NCBI RefSeq assembly: GCF_000931935.2
Contig: NZ_AZAC01000014.1
Location: forward strand, 434,001 to 498,000
Direction of reading: 5' to 3'
DNA: 64,000 nucleotides
Source of the DNA: Dethiosulfatarculus sandiegensis
Lineage (GTDB): Bacteria > Desulfobacterota > Desulfarculia > Desulfarculales > Desulfarculaceae
The notes under the pieces are model-generated. The model ran no database searches. It was not told where the DNA came from and worked only from the letters and a program-made list of their open reading frames with translations. Each line of letters starts with the position of its first letter. The stretch's first letter is position 1. The position numbers and the translations under genes are program-made. Positions 7,046-15,596 of this stretch are shown here, in pieces.

Positions 7046-9112
7046 ATGCAGAGATTTAAGTCAGTGGCCGGAGGACTGGCCCTGGCCCTGGTTTTTGCCT
7101 GCCCGGCGGCGGGCTGGGCCGAGGAAAAGGCAAAGGAGTCAACTGTAAACCTGGACAATGTTATTGTCAGCGCCAGGGGTGTGAGCAGCCGGGTCTCCGA
7201 GACCCCCGGCGGAGTCGGGGTGATCAAGGCCCCTGAGCTCTCCATTGAGCAACCGCTTAGCCTGACCAACGCGCTCACCCGCATACCTGGAGTGAGTAAG
7301 TCTTCTGATTCCGCCTGGGGGTCGGCTGTGAATATCCGCGGCCTGGGCCGTTCCTCGGTTGTGTTTAATATAGACAACTGCCGGGTTAATACCGCAACCC
7401 AGATGAATGCCCAGTTCGGTACGATTGATCCTAATGATATTGAACGGATAGAGGTGCTTAAGGGTCCTATAAGCGCCTTGTACGGTTCCGGCTCGGTCGG
7501 CGGCGTGGTCAATGTGATCACTAAAAAGGGTATGTTCACCAATACCCCTGAATGGCACGGCGACCTGGTGGGGGCCTACACCTCCAACCCCGGCGGATTC
7601 AACACCTATGCCTCCGCCTCTTACAACAGCCCGGATGTCTGGGTCTATGGCAGTGGTTCATACAGGGATCATGATTCCTATGAAGACGGCGACGATGAGG
7701 AGATCCACAACAGCCAGTTTGAGGACCGCCAGGCCAAGTTGCGCACGGGGTTCAAATGGGCAGCCGGTGTGACCGAGTTCCAGGCTCAGTTTATGGAGGC
7801 CGAGGATGTAGGAATCCCCGGCGCGGGTACTGCGCCCTTGCCAGCCACCGCTGACATTACCTATCCCAAGACCAGGCGCACCCTGTTTTCCTTGAACCAC
7901 AAGGTTACTGACATTACCGAGGTGTTCAAGGAATCCCAGCTTAACGTCTATTATCAGAAAATTGATCGCAGAGTTATCATTGATCATTTCCCCCAGACCA
8001 TGCCAATGAAGAAAATAAACCCTTCGGCTGATCATGAGACCTGGGGCGCCAAATGGCTCAATGTGTTCAAGCCCGGAGCCCATACCCTGGTGACTGGAGT
8101 CGACTTATGGAATTGGCATATGGATTCCACCCGGAGGAAGGCTCTGAAAAACGGTTTGACCATTATTGATGAGCCTCTGCCCGATGCAGACTACCTTTCC
8201 GGTGGGGTCTTCCTGGAAGACGACTGGGTGTTGGGTCAACGCTTCACCCTGAACCTGGGCGGCAGGGTGGATTACATCTCTGTCAAAAATGATGATCAAT
8301 ACCTCTATATCAAGCCGCCGATGCCCCAGGCCCCGAATCCGCTTTTGAGGGAATCTGAGACTCAAAACGACACCTCCTGGAACCTGCATGCGGGCCTGAC
8401 CTGGAATATGGCGCCTAAATGGTCCATGACCTTCCTGGCTGCCAGCGCATACCGGGCCGCCAGTATGGAGGAGCGCTTCTCCTACATTTCCTTGGCCGGA
8501 GGCAAGACCAAATGGGGAAATCCGGACCTGGAGCCCGAACGCTCCATGTTCCTGGAGTATGGGGTGCATTACGAGGGCCCCAAGGCAGGTTGCTCCCTGG
8601 CCTTGTTCGGCAATTTCCTGCGTGACCTGATCACGGAAAAATTGGTGAATCCAACCACCATCGAGTACCAGAACGTATCCGAGGCGGTTATCAGCGGTGC
8701 TGAGGCCCAGGCCCATTGGGAGTTTTTGCCCGGGGCCAAGGTCTATGGAAATGTGGCCTACACCAGGGGCGAGGATACAGACCTGGAAGAGGACCTGCCC
8801 TTTATCCCGCCGTTGAATGGCCTTTTCGGCTTGCGCTATGACCACAACTCCGGCCTTTGGGGCAGGGTGGAGGCTGCCTGGGCAGCCAGCCAGGAGGATG
8901 TACCTACCGGAATCGAGACCACCGACGGTTGGCAGACCGTGGGGCTTCGGCTGGGTTATCGTTTTAACTACAAAAACACCAACCATGAGCTGGTCTTGGG
9001 TGCGGACAACGTCTTCAGCGAGGTTTACCGCGACCACCTTTCCACCAGCCGGGGGATCGAACTGCGTGAGCCTGGTCTTAATTTCCTGGCCATGTACAGG
9101 TTCAATTTTTAG
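7046..9112 (+). CDS. TonB-dependent outer-membrane receptor
   Basis: The 688-aa protein has a signal peptide (cleavage near GWAEE) and a TonB-box-like LDNVIVSA directly after it. The plug domain (about 40-165) carries VNIRGLGR and IERIEVLKGPISALYGSGSVGGVVNVIT. The remainder is a 22-strand barrel ending in the usual aromatic residue (MYRFNF). An AAAGAGGTGAG ribosome site precedes the ATG. The plug resembles the cobalamin/haem/siderophore group. With a GTPase upstream and an ABC importer downstream, the cargo is probably a metal chelate. Confidence 0.9.
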   Translation: MQRFKSVAGGLALALVFACPAAGWAEEKAKESTVNLDNVIVSARGVSSRVSETPGGVGVIKAPELSIEQPLSLTNALTRIPGVSKSSDSAWGSAVNIRGLGRSSVVFNIDNCRVNTATQMNAQFGTIDPNDIERIEVLKGPISALYGSGSVGGVVNVITKKGMFTNTPEWHGDLVGAYTSNPGGFNTYASASYNSPDVWVYGSGSYRDHDSYEDGDDEEIHNSQFEDRQAKLRTGFKWAAGVTEFQAQFMEAEDVGIPGAGTAPLPATADITYPKTRRTLFSLNHKVTDITEVFKESQLNVYYQKIDRRVIIDHFPQTMPMKKINPSADHETWGAKWLNVFKPGAHTLVTGVDLWNWHMDSTRRKALKNGLTIIDEPLPDADYLSGGVFLEDDWVLGQRFTLNLGGRVDYISVKNDDQYLYIKPPMPQAPNPLLRESETQNDTSWNLHAGLTWNMAPKWSMTFLAASAYRAASMEERFSYISLAGGKTKWGNPDLEPERSMFLEYGVHYEGPKAGCSLALFGNFLRDLITEKLVNPTTIEYQNVSEAVISGAEAQAHWEFLPGAKVYGNVAYTRGEDTDLEEDLPFIPPLNGLFGLRYDHNSGLWGRVEAAWAASQEDVPTGIETTDGWQTVGLRLGYRFNYKNTNHELVLGADNVFSEVYRDHLSTSRGIELREPGLNFLAMYRFNF

Positions 9113-9114
9113 CC

Positions 9115-10125
9115 ATGAATAAAAAGCCTAAGCTTATCCTTTGGTTAAGCCTGGCGTTGGTGTTGGCTGTGGCTGCCTTGGGAGGCGTGTATGCCTTTCA
9201 GGGCGGCCAGGCCGCCACTTTACGCTTTGGCAATAACCCTAAACTACCCACTTTAAGTTTTTACACCACTGGGCTGGCCAGCACTCCGCAGATGCCCTTT
9301 TGGGCCGGGGTTCGTTCAGGTGAGATAACCAGTTTAATGAACCTTGAAGTGCATTTGTGGAAGGACCTGGATGGCCTCAGAGCTACGGTTTTGGCTGGAA
9401 AAGGCGATATCTGGCTGGGCCATATTGAGGGCTTTGCCCAGGCCAGACTGCAAGGTGCGCCGGTGTCCCTTTTGGCGGTGACCGGTTGGCGCAAGCTTTA
9501 TTTTCTTTCCAAGGATCCGGCCCTTCAAACAATTGAAGATTTCAAGGGACGAGTGGTGCCGTTTACCCCTCCGGCTTCTCCCGGGGTGCCAGTGATGCGC
9601 TCCTTGATGCAAAAAGGCGCGCCTGAACTAAATTTTGACCCTTATGAACCCAAGCGCCTGGCCATGAGCCTGATTGAGGGCAAAATAAACTGGGCTTTTG
9701 CGCCTGAACCCATGGTCAGTGTTTTATTGGCCAAGGTTCCGGGGCTCAAGGTAGTTGGCAGCCTGGAGGATCTTTATGGCCGCCTTACCAACGGCCCCAA
9801 ACGCATGCCGATTGCAGGCATTGCCATGAACACCCGGACCCTGGCCAAATACCCTGCTTTGGCAGATAAGCTGAACCGGATAATGGTCAGGCAGGCTGAT
9901 ATCCTGGCTGAAAATCCTGCCGCCGGGATTGCCGCCCTGCCCAAGTCCTTTGAAAAGTTTGTTCCCAAAAAAATAGTGGAAAACTCACTGAAAAGGGATC
10001 TTCTTCTAGTCAAGCCAGCCTTGGAGGCAACCCCTGAGATTGAACAGTACCTGAGGATGTTGTTGCCGGAAAAGATGAATGAAAACAACGGGGCCTTACT
10101 AAAAGGGGATTTCATTGCCAAATAA
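9115..10125 (+). CDS. NitT/TauT-type ABC transporter periplasmic substrate-binding protein
   Basis: The 336-aa protein has an N-terminal hydrophobic signal or anchor (ILWLSLALVLAVAALGGVYAF) and an SsuA/NMT1-like fold. Visible segments are QMPFWAGVRSGEI, GLRATVLAGKGDIWLGH, LYFLSKDPALQTIEDFKGR and a late GINWAFAPEP-type motif. It starts two bases after the TonB receptor stop and overlaps the permease gene. It captures, in the periplasm, the cargo brought in by the receptor. The ligand cannot be read from sequence. NitT/TauT relatives bind sulfonates, nitrate, pyrimidines or metal chelates. Confidence 0.8.
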   Translation: MNKKPKLILWLSLALVLAVAALGGVYAFQGGQAATLRFGNNPKLPTLSFYTTGLASTPQMPFWAGVRSGEITSLMNLEVHLWKDLDGLRATVLAGKGDIWLGHIEGFAQARLQGAPVSLLAVTGWRKLYFLSKDPALQTIEDFKGRVVPFTPPASPGVPVMRSLMQKGAPELNFDPYEPKRLAMSLIEGKINWAFAPEPMVSVLLAKVPGLKVVGSLEDLYGRLTNGPKRMPIAGIAMNTRTLAKYPALADKLNRIMVRQADILAENPAAGIAALPKSFEKFVPKKIVENSLKRDLLLVKPALEATPEIEQYLRMLLPEKMNENNGALLKGDFIAK

Positions 10126-10882
10126 AGGTTTTTTGAGCCGCCTGGCCCCCTTTGCCTTTTCCCTGGCCTTGGGGCTGGCCCTTTGGTGGGGCGTGTCCAG
10201 GCTGATGGAAAGCCGTTTAGTGCCGGGGGTGGGGGAGACTTGTCTTACCCTGGGCGATCTGTTGTTTACAGCTCATGCCTGGCAGGATATTTGCGTGACC
10301 GTCTTCCGGGGAGTCTGCGGCCTGGGAATCAGTATATTGGCCGCCCTTATTTTTGGCATACCCGCCGGGTTGAGTAAAAAGGCCATGGAACTCTTAAGTC
10401 CCTTGGTGGCTGCCTTGCAAGCCTGCCCTCCGGTGCTTTGGATCTCCCTGCTTCTGGTATGGTGCGGAACCGGCTCTGTGGTGCCCTTGGGTGTGGTCTT
10501 TGCCTCGCTTTTTCCACCGTTGTTTGCCAATGTGGCCGGCGGAGTGGCTGCCATTGATCCCAGACTCTTTCAGATGGCGCGCATATATAGGGTGGGGCGG
10601 TTTACCGTGCTTAAGGAGGTCGTCCTGCCCGGTATGTTGCCTTTTTTTCTGGCCGGGCTTTCCTATGCCTTGGGCACCTGCTGGAAAATAACCGCCGTGG
10701 CTGAGTTTTTAGGCTCCGGCACCGGTATGGGCGCAAGGATTTACTGGTCTTACCGCATGCTTGAGATGCCCGAACTTTTTGCCTGGGGCCTATTGCTGGT
10801 TATCCTTGGCATGGGGCTGGAGTTGGGTGTGGTAAGGCCTCTACGCCTGGCCGCCGAGATAAAAGGAGGGCGGGATGCTTGA
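10115..10882 (+). CDS. NitT/TauT-type ABC transporter permease
   Basis: The 255-aa inner-membrane protein has about six hydrophobic segments. The EAA-like coupling motif is visible around residues 155-175 (RVGRFTVLKEVVLPGMLPFF). The TTG start at 10115 overlaps the upstream gene by 11 bp and follows an AAAGGGGA ribosome site. It is the SsuC/TauC-like channel for the importer formed with the genes on both sides. Confidence 0.85.
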   Translation: MPNKGFLSRLAPFAFSLALGLALWWGVSRLMESRLVPGVGETCLTLGDLLFTAHAWQDICVTVFRGVCGLGISILAALIFGIPAGLSKKAMELLSPLVAALQACPPVLWISLLLVWCGTGSVVPLGVVFASLFPPLFANVAGGVAAIDPRLFQMARIYRVGRFTVLKEVVLPGMLPFFLAGLSYALGTCWKITAVAEFLGSGTGMGARIYWSYRMLEMPELFAWGLLLVILGMGLELGVVRPLRLAAEIKGGRDA

Positions 10883-11483
10883 GATGCAAAATGTATCCAA
10901 GACATTGGGCAGACGCAAAATTTTGGAAAGCGTGTCCCTGAGACTCAAGGATGGGGAGGTCCTTTGTCTCATGGGGCCTTCGGGCCTGGGCAAAACCACT
11001 ATATTGGAGACTGCCTGCGGACTTATAAAGCCTGACAGAGGAGAGGTGCTGACCAACTCCAGGTTGGCATATGCCTTTCAGGATAATGCCTTGATACCTT
11101 GGCAAACCGCTATGGGAAACATGGTTTTCGCTTTATCGTCATATATGGACAGACAACGGGCCAAATCTGAATCTGAGAAATGGCTCAAACGCCTGGGCCT
11201 GTTTGAGGCTGCCGCTCTTTACCCGGGCCAGATGAGCGGCGGCATGAGGCGTCGTCTGAATCTGGCCCGGGCCTTTGCGATAAAACCCCAGTTGATGCTG
11301 TTGGACGAGCCTTTTGCCTTTTTGGATGAGGCCTGGCAAGATAGGTTGACCCGCCTTATAGCCGAGTTTCAAAAAAAACATAACTCTTCGTTTCTTATGG
11401 TGAGCCACCAGCTTGAGCCTGTACGGGAACTTGGTGGGAGACTGGTCAGGTTGCATTCCTCTCCTGTTGTTTTAGCTACCTGA
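10875..11483 (+). CDS. NitT/TauT-type ABC transporter ATPase
   Basis: The 202-aa ATPase has Walker A GPSGLGKTT, a Q-loop in AYAFQDNALIPW, signature MSGGMRRRL, Walker B LMLLDEPF and the switch His in MVSHQ. The order matches SsuB/TauB. It is shorter than the usual 240-260 aa because it stops soon after the H-loop. It overlaps the permease by 8 bp behind a GGAGGG ribosome site and closes the cluster. Confidence 0.87.
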   Translation: MLEMQNVSKTLGRRKILESVSLRLKDGEVLCLMGPSGLGKTTILETACGLIKPDRGEVLTNSRLAYAFQDNALIPWQTAMGNMVFALSSYMDRQRAKSESEKWLKRLGLFEAAALYPGQMSGGMRRRLNLARAFAIKPQLMLLDEPFAFLDEAWQDRLTRLIAEFQKKHNSSFLMVSHQLEPVRELGGRLVRLHSSPVVLAT

Positions 11484-12664
11484 AAACAGGCGGGAGATTT
11501 AAACCTCCCGACTTTGAATGGGCAAGTTGCTAAAACTCAGTTTTAGCAACTTCAGGCAGTTGACAAACAGCTTGACCGTGGGCCAGGGACACAACCCCGA
11601 ATGAGCACCCCCAAAAATCTTCGATTTTTCAGGGACCCCGAGTGACGGCCCGGCGAATTGTGAGGCTCTCTAAGACGAATAATTTTAGCCACTTGGCAGA
11701 GTCCTGGAGGACCTTGCCAGCAAGCTAAAGCTGCAAAAAATAAATTTTAGCAATTTGCCTGCTTTGAAATCAGGGGAAGATTTTAAAACACCCGGTTAGG
11801 TGAAGCAGATGCAAAGAAAAGAGTAGGGAGGAATTAACCCGGGAGGGAAATAGTCAGAAATAAGCCTGATAAGTAATGGAAATTTATAATAAGGCGTTAC
11901 ATTGGGGTAAAAGCCGTTTTCCAGCCGGACTCCACTTGACCTTTTGGATCCGCAAAAAAAATACCAGCCGGCTTAAATCTCTAACAAAAATTACCCTTTA
12001 AAGTAAAAAAGACCTGATCTGGTGGCTGGGCTGATGCTTTAAAAGTAAAAGCACAACTGCGGCCGGCTGAGGAGTTCAAGCACAGGCTTGCCCAGCTTAG
12101 TACAACTTATCAGGCACTTTTACCTTCTTCCTATCGTTAAACACGATCTCTGCTTCTATCTTACTTCCTCATTAAAGCGCTAAGCATGCTATTATTATAA
12201 GTTTTCTAATAACTTGCCGGTTATGTATTGGCTACAGATTTTATTGAATATTTTTTTTGTAATTTTTACCTTGATTAAATAACCACACTGTTGATAATAA
12301 CGCTAATCTTTCCTTACTAAACGTTTGGGAAATTATCTAGTAAATTAGCTCTAATCATGTGAAAAATAGTACTAAAGAGATACTTTTCTGATAAAACACT
12401 GCAAAATTAAATGGTTTTTTATTTTTTCAAAAAAACGTTAATCCCTACTGACAAAGCCCCTAATTAAAAAGGCTTGCTTCTGGTAAAATCCCTTGCACAA
12501 TGGACGTATAGCACCTGGGATTTAGTCTTGGTCGGTAAAGGGCTTCGCCGTTTCCCTCCCTTGAGCGACAAATCATCAAAGACAAAAAACAGGTAATAGA
12601 GCGACAATGATACGACTTTAGCAACAAAGCCCAAAAGGCCTTATTACTGTTGCGAGGAGTGTAT
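11484..12664. other. intergenic region with several hairpins and a short repeated motif
   Basis: This 1.2-kb gap has no convincing gene. It contains a CGGGAG/CTCCCG hairpin (11491-11510) that may end the ABC cluster transcript. A perfect 12-bp hairpin with arms AAGTTGCTAAAA and TTTTAGCAACTT follows at 11524-11552. A small AAAAATC/GATTTTT hairpin lies near 11.62 kb. A TTTTAGCNAYTT-like motif recurs at 11541, 11683 and 11745, and a fourth related stretch covers the end of the ABC gene at 11470. The part after 12.2 kb is AT-rich without recognisable signals. Confidence 0.5.
11524..11552. repeat. perfect 12-bp inverted repeat
   Basis: AAGTTGCTAAAA (11524-11535) and TTTTAGCAACTT (11541-11552) are exact reverse complements around CTCAG. 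The right arm matches the motif seen again at 11683 and 11745. It lacks a T-tract, so it is probably not a simple terminator. Confidence 0.6.
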
Positions 12665-14485
12665 ATGCCGTTTAATAGAAAGGTGTTTGGTTTTTTTGTA
12701 GTAGTCAGCGTATTGTTCCTCTTTACTGTTCCGGTGTTCGCTGGGGGAGACACCACACTAACCGAATCGACTCCTTTTCCCAGGCCTCTTGACAGCTATG
12801 GAGACGCCAAGGACGGCGGTGTTCTTTCTACCTTGCTCAACAGGGCAAAATTAGAGCCTTTTAACGTTGTTGCCTCTCTGATTTTTCTCTTAGCCATTAT
12901 TCATTCATTCCTAACCAGCCGTTTTTTAAACATAAGCCATAAGTGGAAAGAAAAACATAAAAAGAAGATAAAGGACGGAAAAGTATGCAAGGATTTTGTC
13001 TCAAAGAGGGGTGAAATTTTCCACTTCCTTGGTGAGATAGAAGCGGTGTTCGGCATCTGGGCCATTGCCTTGCTGATCGCCATAACCGTGTTTTTCGACT
13101 GGCCGACCGCACTTAGATATATAACCCGCGGGGTCAACTTCACCGAACCGTTGTTCGTAGTGGTGATTATGACCCTGGCCGCCACCCGCCCCATTCTCAA
13201 GCTTGCCGAGAACATGATGTGGAAAGTGGCGGAAATTTTTAAAGGCACACTTACCGCTTGGTGGTTCACCATTCTCACCCTGGGCACGCTTCTGGGCTCT
13301 TTTATCACCGAGCCCGCAGCCATGACCATCTCCGCTCTTCTGCTCTCCAAGAAATTTTATGAGCTTGAACCCAAGGAAACTTTTAAATACGCCACCCTGG
13401 GACTGTTGTTCGTGAATATTTCCGTAGGCGGCACCCTGTCCCATTTCGCTGCGCCCCCGGTTCTCATGGTTTGTGGCCCCTGGGACTGGGGAATGGGCCA
13501 CATGATATTGAATTTTGGCTGGAAGGCGGCCTTGGGCATTATTATCTCCAATGCTTTGTATTTCTTGATCTTCAAAAAGGAACTGAAACGCCTCCAGAAA
13601 AAATTCTGTATGCTCAAGCTCAAGGACGAAATACAAAAAAAGTATCTCTGCCGCACAGTGTTGGAGGCCGAATTCGACAAACTCGAGTGGATGTTGGGCG
13701 ACAAACTTGGATTTTTCAAGCAGTTTGAGGAGCGTGCCGAAAAGATTAAAAAAGAGATCGGAAAGCGCGTACTTGAGCGTCATAATGATATTTTTGTCTC
13801 AAAATGCATTGACATGGACGTGGTGAATGAAGCCTTTGAACAGCGCTTTGATGAGATTAAAAAGCGCAAAATGAGGCTCACAATCCCCGGATTGATGCGC
13901 GAAAGGGAACGTCCGGTCATAAGGGACCCCGAATGGGATAAAAGAGACGATGATGTTCCTTTCTGGGTTATTGCGGTTCATCTCCTTTTCATGGCCTGGA
14001 CCATTTACAATGCCCATCATCCTCCTCTTTTCCTTGCCGGTCTTTTGTTTTTCCTGGGTTTTTCTCAAGTCACGGTGCAGTATCAAAACCGGATAAATTT
14101 GAAGCCCCCGCTTTTGGTTGGATTCTTCCTGGGAGGACTGGTGGTTCACGGAGGAGTGCAAGGCTGGTGGATATCTCCGGTGCTGCAATCTTTTGGCGAT
14201 ACAACACTTATGATCTCGGCCAGTATCCTGACTTCGTTCAATGACAATGCGGCCATCACCTTCCTTAGCACTTTGGTTCCCTGCTTTACAGAGGAGCTTA
14301 AGTATGCGGTTGTGGCCGGAGCCGTTGCAGGCGGCGGATTGACTATCATTGCAAACGCGCCCAACCCGGCGGGCCAGTCTATTTTGAAGGGCCATTTCAA
14401 GGATGGCATCTCGCCTGTGCAATTACTTAAGGGTGCGTTAATCCCCACCATTGTCATGATTCTGTGCTTTCTGGTTTTGGAATAG
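12665..14485 (+). CDS. putative Na+/H+ antiporter family membrane protein
   Basis: The protein of about 606 aa starts at the ATG at 12665, behind GCGAGGAG. It has a signal-like first helix ending in VFAGG, then about ten more hydrophobic segments in two blocks. A charged cytoplasmic loop of about 120 residues (KELKRLQKKF to KRKMRLTI) splits the blocks. The motif GSFITEPAAMTISALLL and the second-half counterpart SFNDNAAITFLSTL are typical of the putative Na+/H+ antiporter family PF07399. It stands alone and ends in a strong terminator. Confidence 0.78.
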   Translation: MPFNRKVFGFFVVVSVLFLFTVPVFAGGDTTLTESTPFPRPLDSYGDAKDGGVLSTLLNRAKLEPFNVVASLIFLLAIIHSFLTSRFLNISHKWKEKHKKKIKDGKVCKDFVSKRGEIFHFLGEIEAVFGIWAIALLIAITVFFDWPTALRYITRGVNFTEPLFVVVIMTLAATRPILKLAENMMWKVAEIFKGTLTAWWFTILTLGTLLGSFITEPAAMTISALLLSKKFYELEPKETFKYATLGLLFVNISVGGTLSHFAAPPVLMVCGPWDWGMGHMILNFGWKAALGIIISNALYFLIFKKELKRLQKKFCMLKLKDEIQKKYLCRTVLEAEFDKLEWMLGDKLGFFKQFEERAEKIKKEIGKRVLERHNDIFVSKCIDMDVVNEAFEQRFDEIKKRKMRLTIPGLMRERERPVIRDPEWDKRDDDVPFWVIAVHLLFMAWTIYNAHHPPLFLAGLLFFLGFSQVTVQYQNRINLKPPLLVGFFLGGLVVHGGVQGWWISPVLQSFGDTTLMISASILTSFNDNAAITFLSTLVPCFTEELKYAVVAGAVAGGGLTIIANAPNPAGQSILKGHFKDGISPVQLLKGALIPTIVMILCFLVLE

Positions 14486-14519
14486 CCTGTCCAGACTGTT
14501 TTTAAAATAACTTCTATTT

Positions 14520-14557
14520 AAGAAAGGCCTGACAGTTCATTTTGTCAGGCCTTTCTT
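14520..14557 (+). terminator. strong rho-independent terminator
   Basis: AAGAAAGGCCTGACA (14520-14534) pairs over 15 bp with TGTCAGGCCTTTCTT (14543-14557) around an 8-base loop. The A- and T-rich ends let it work in both directions. It insulates the antiporter gene from the phage module. Confidence 0.85.
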
Positions 14558-15194
14558 AATTACAAATAATTTAAATGGAGATTGAGACCTGCCTGTAATT
14601 CGGCGGCCTTGGCAAGGCATTACATGTAAAAGAGCCCCCCCGAACAGAATTCCCCCTAAACCTTTTGATCAGATAAAAAACAACGGCGTCTGCCGCCAAC
14701 GCCAACTGTACTGTTTGGTTGATTTTTGATCCCTTTTGGGGGAGTAGATGGAGATGTTTTGCCAACCTCCATGGTTTCGGCCTTTAGTAATATTTAGCTG
14801 GCTTGAGGTTTAGTTAAATTCACTGATATGAATCCTTTTTTGTCACTTATAGAGTACTCGCCTTGTAGACCCTGTTCTATTTCTTTTCTTTTTAAATAAT
14901 TCAATCCCGATAAGTATTTTTAAGAAGGTTGTTATAACGCAGTTAACTTTTATTTATGTGCGTTATTGGGGGTTGGATTTTGCTCTTATTTAACCGATAT
15001 TTGCCTTGACATGTTTTGAGAAATTAAAAAAATTTTTCCCCTAAAGGGAATAGTGCCTGTTAAGGCTTGATTGGGTTTAAGGTTTGAAAATATTGAACAA
15101 AAACACATTGCAAAATTACTAAATAACGATAAATCTGGATTTGCGAGAGGGGACGAATTTTTGGGCTCAACAGATAAATAGCTGAGGCGGATAT
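14558..15194. other. left flank of the phage module
   Basis: About 640 bp have no gene. An inverted repeat TAACGCA/TGCGTTA spans about 14935-14966. A TTGACA hexamer near 15006 is followed by an AT-rich stretch that could be a weak promoter for the phage operon. No integrase, tRNA gene or clear attachment-site duplication was found. Confidence 0.4.
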
Positions 15195-15596
15195 TTGATA
15201 ATGACCAAAAAGACCAGCCTGAAAAACGCTAAGCAAGTGGACCAAAAGGCGGGTGAATATTTTGAACAGTGTGATGAGAATAAGAAACCGTATGCCATAT
15301 CAGGCCTGGCCATGGCTTTGGGACTCTCCAGAAAAGAACTTCTTACAAGGCAGCATGAAGGGGCTATTGGCAAGGCCATAAAAAGAGCTTTGGCTCAATG
15401 CGAACTTTCAGCTGAGGAGCGTTTGCTAAACGGAAAAAACGTAAGCGGCGTTATTTTCAGCCTTAAGAGTAATTGGGGATGGACAGATAAACCTGAACCA
15501 GAGATCAGGGAAAAGGAATCCCAACCCCTCAAAATCGAACTTTCCCTGAAACCTTCCAGCGTTGACTACTCAGAGACCGAGGTTGGCCATGAATAA
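15195..15596 (+). CDS. phage terminase small subunit (P22 gp3-like)
   Basis: The 133-aa protein has an N-terminal helical DNA-binding part (YAISGLAMALGLSRKELL) and the family hallmark VSGVIFSLKSNWGWTDK near residue 95. This matches the small terminase subunits of podovirus-type headful packaging systems. The subunit recognises packaging-site DNA and recruits the large subunit. Either TTG 15195 or ATG 15201 may be the start. A GAGG lies at the right distance for the TTG. It overlaps terL by 8 bp. Confidence 0.75.
   Translation: MIMTKKTSLKNAKQVDQKAGEYFEQCDENKKPYAISGLAMALGLSRKELLTRQHEGAIGKAIKRALAQCELSAEERLLNGKNVSGVIFSLKSNWGWTDKPEPEIREKESQPLKIELSLKPSSVDYSETEVGHE

Noticed and set aside
8105-9037. 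310-codon minus-strand frame
   Set aside because: It is antisense to the conserved TonB receptor, has no domain, and arises from GC-biased codon positions.
13001-13783. 260-codon minus-strand frame
   Set aside because: It is antisense to the antiporter gene, with no motif or ribosome site.
14558-15194. phage attachment site on the left flank
   Set aside because: No direct repeat shared with the right flank (33740-33795) and no tRNA gene were found by eye.
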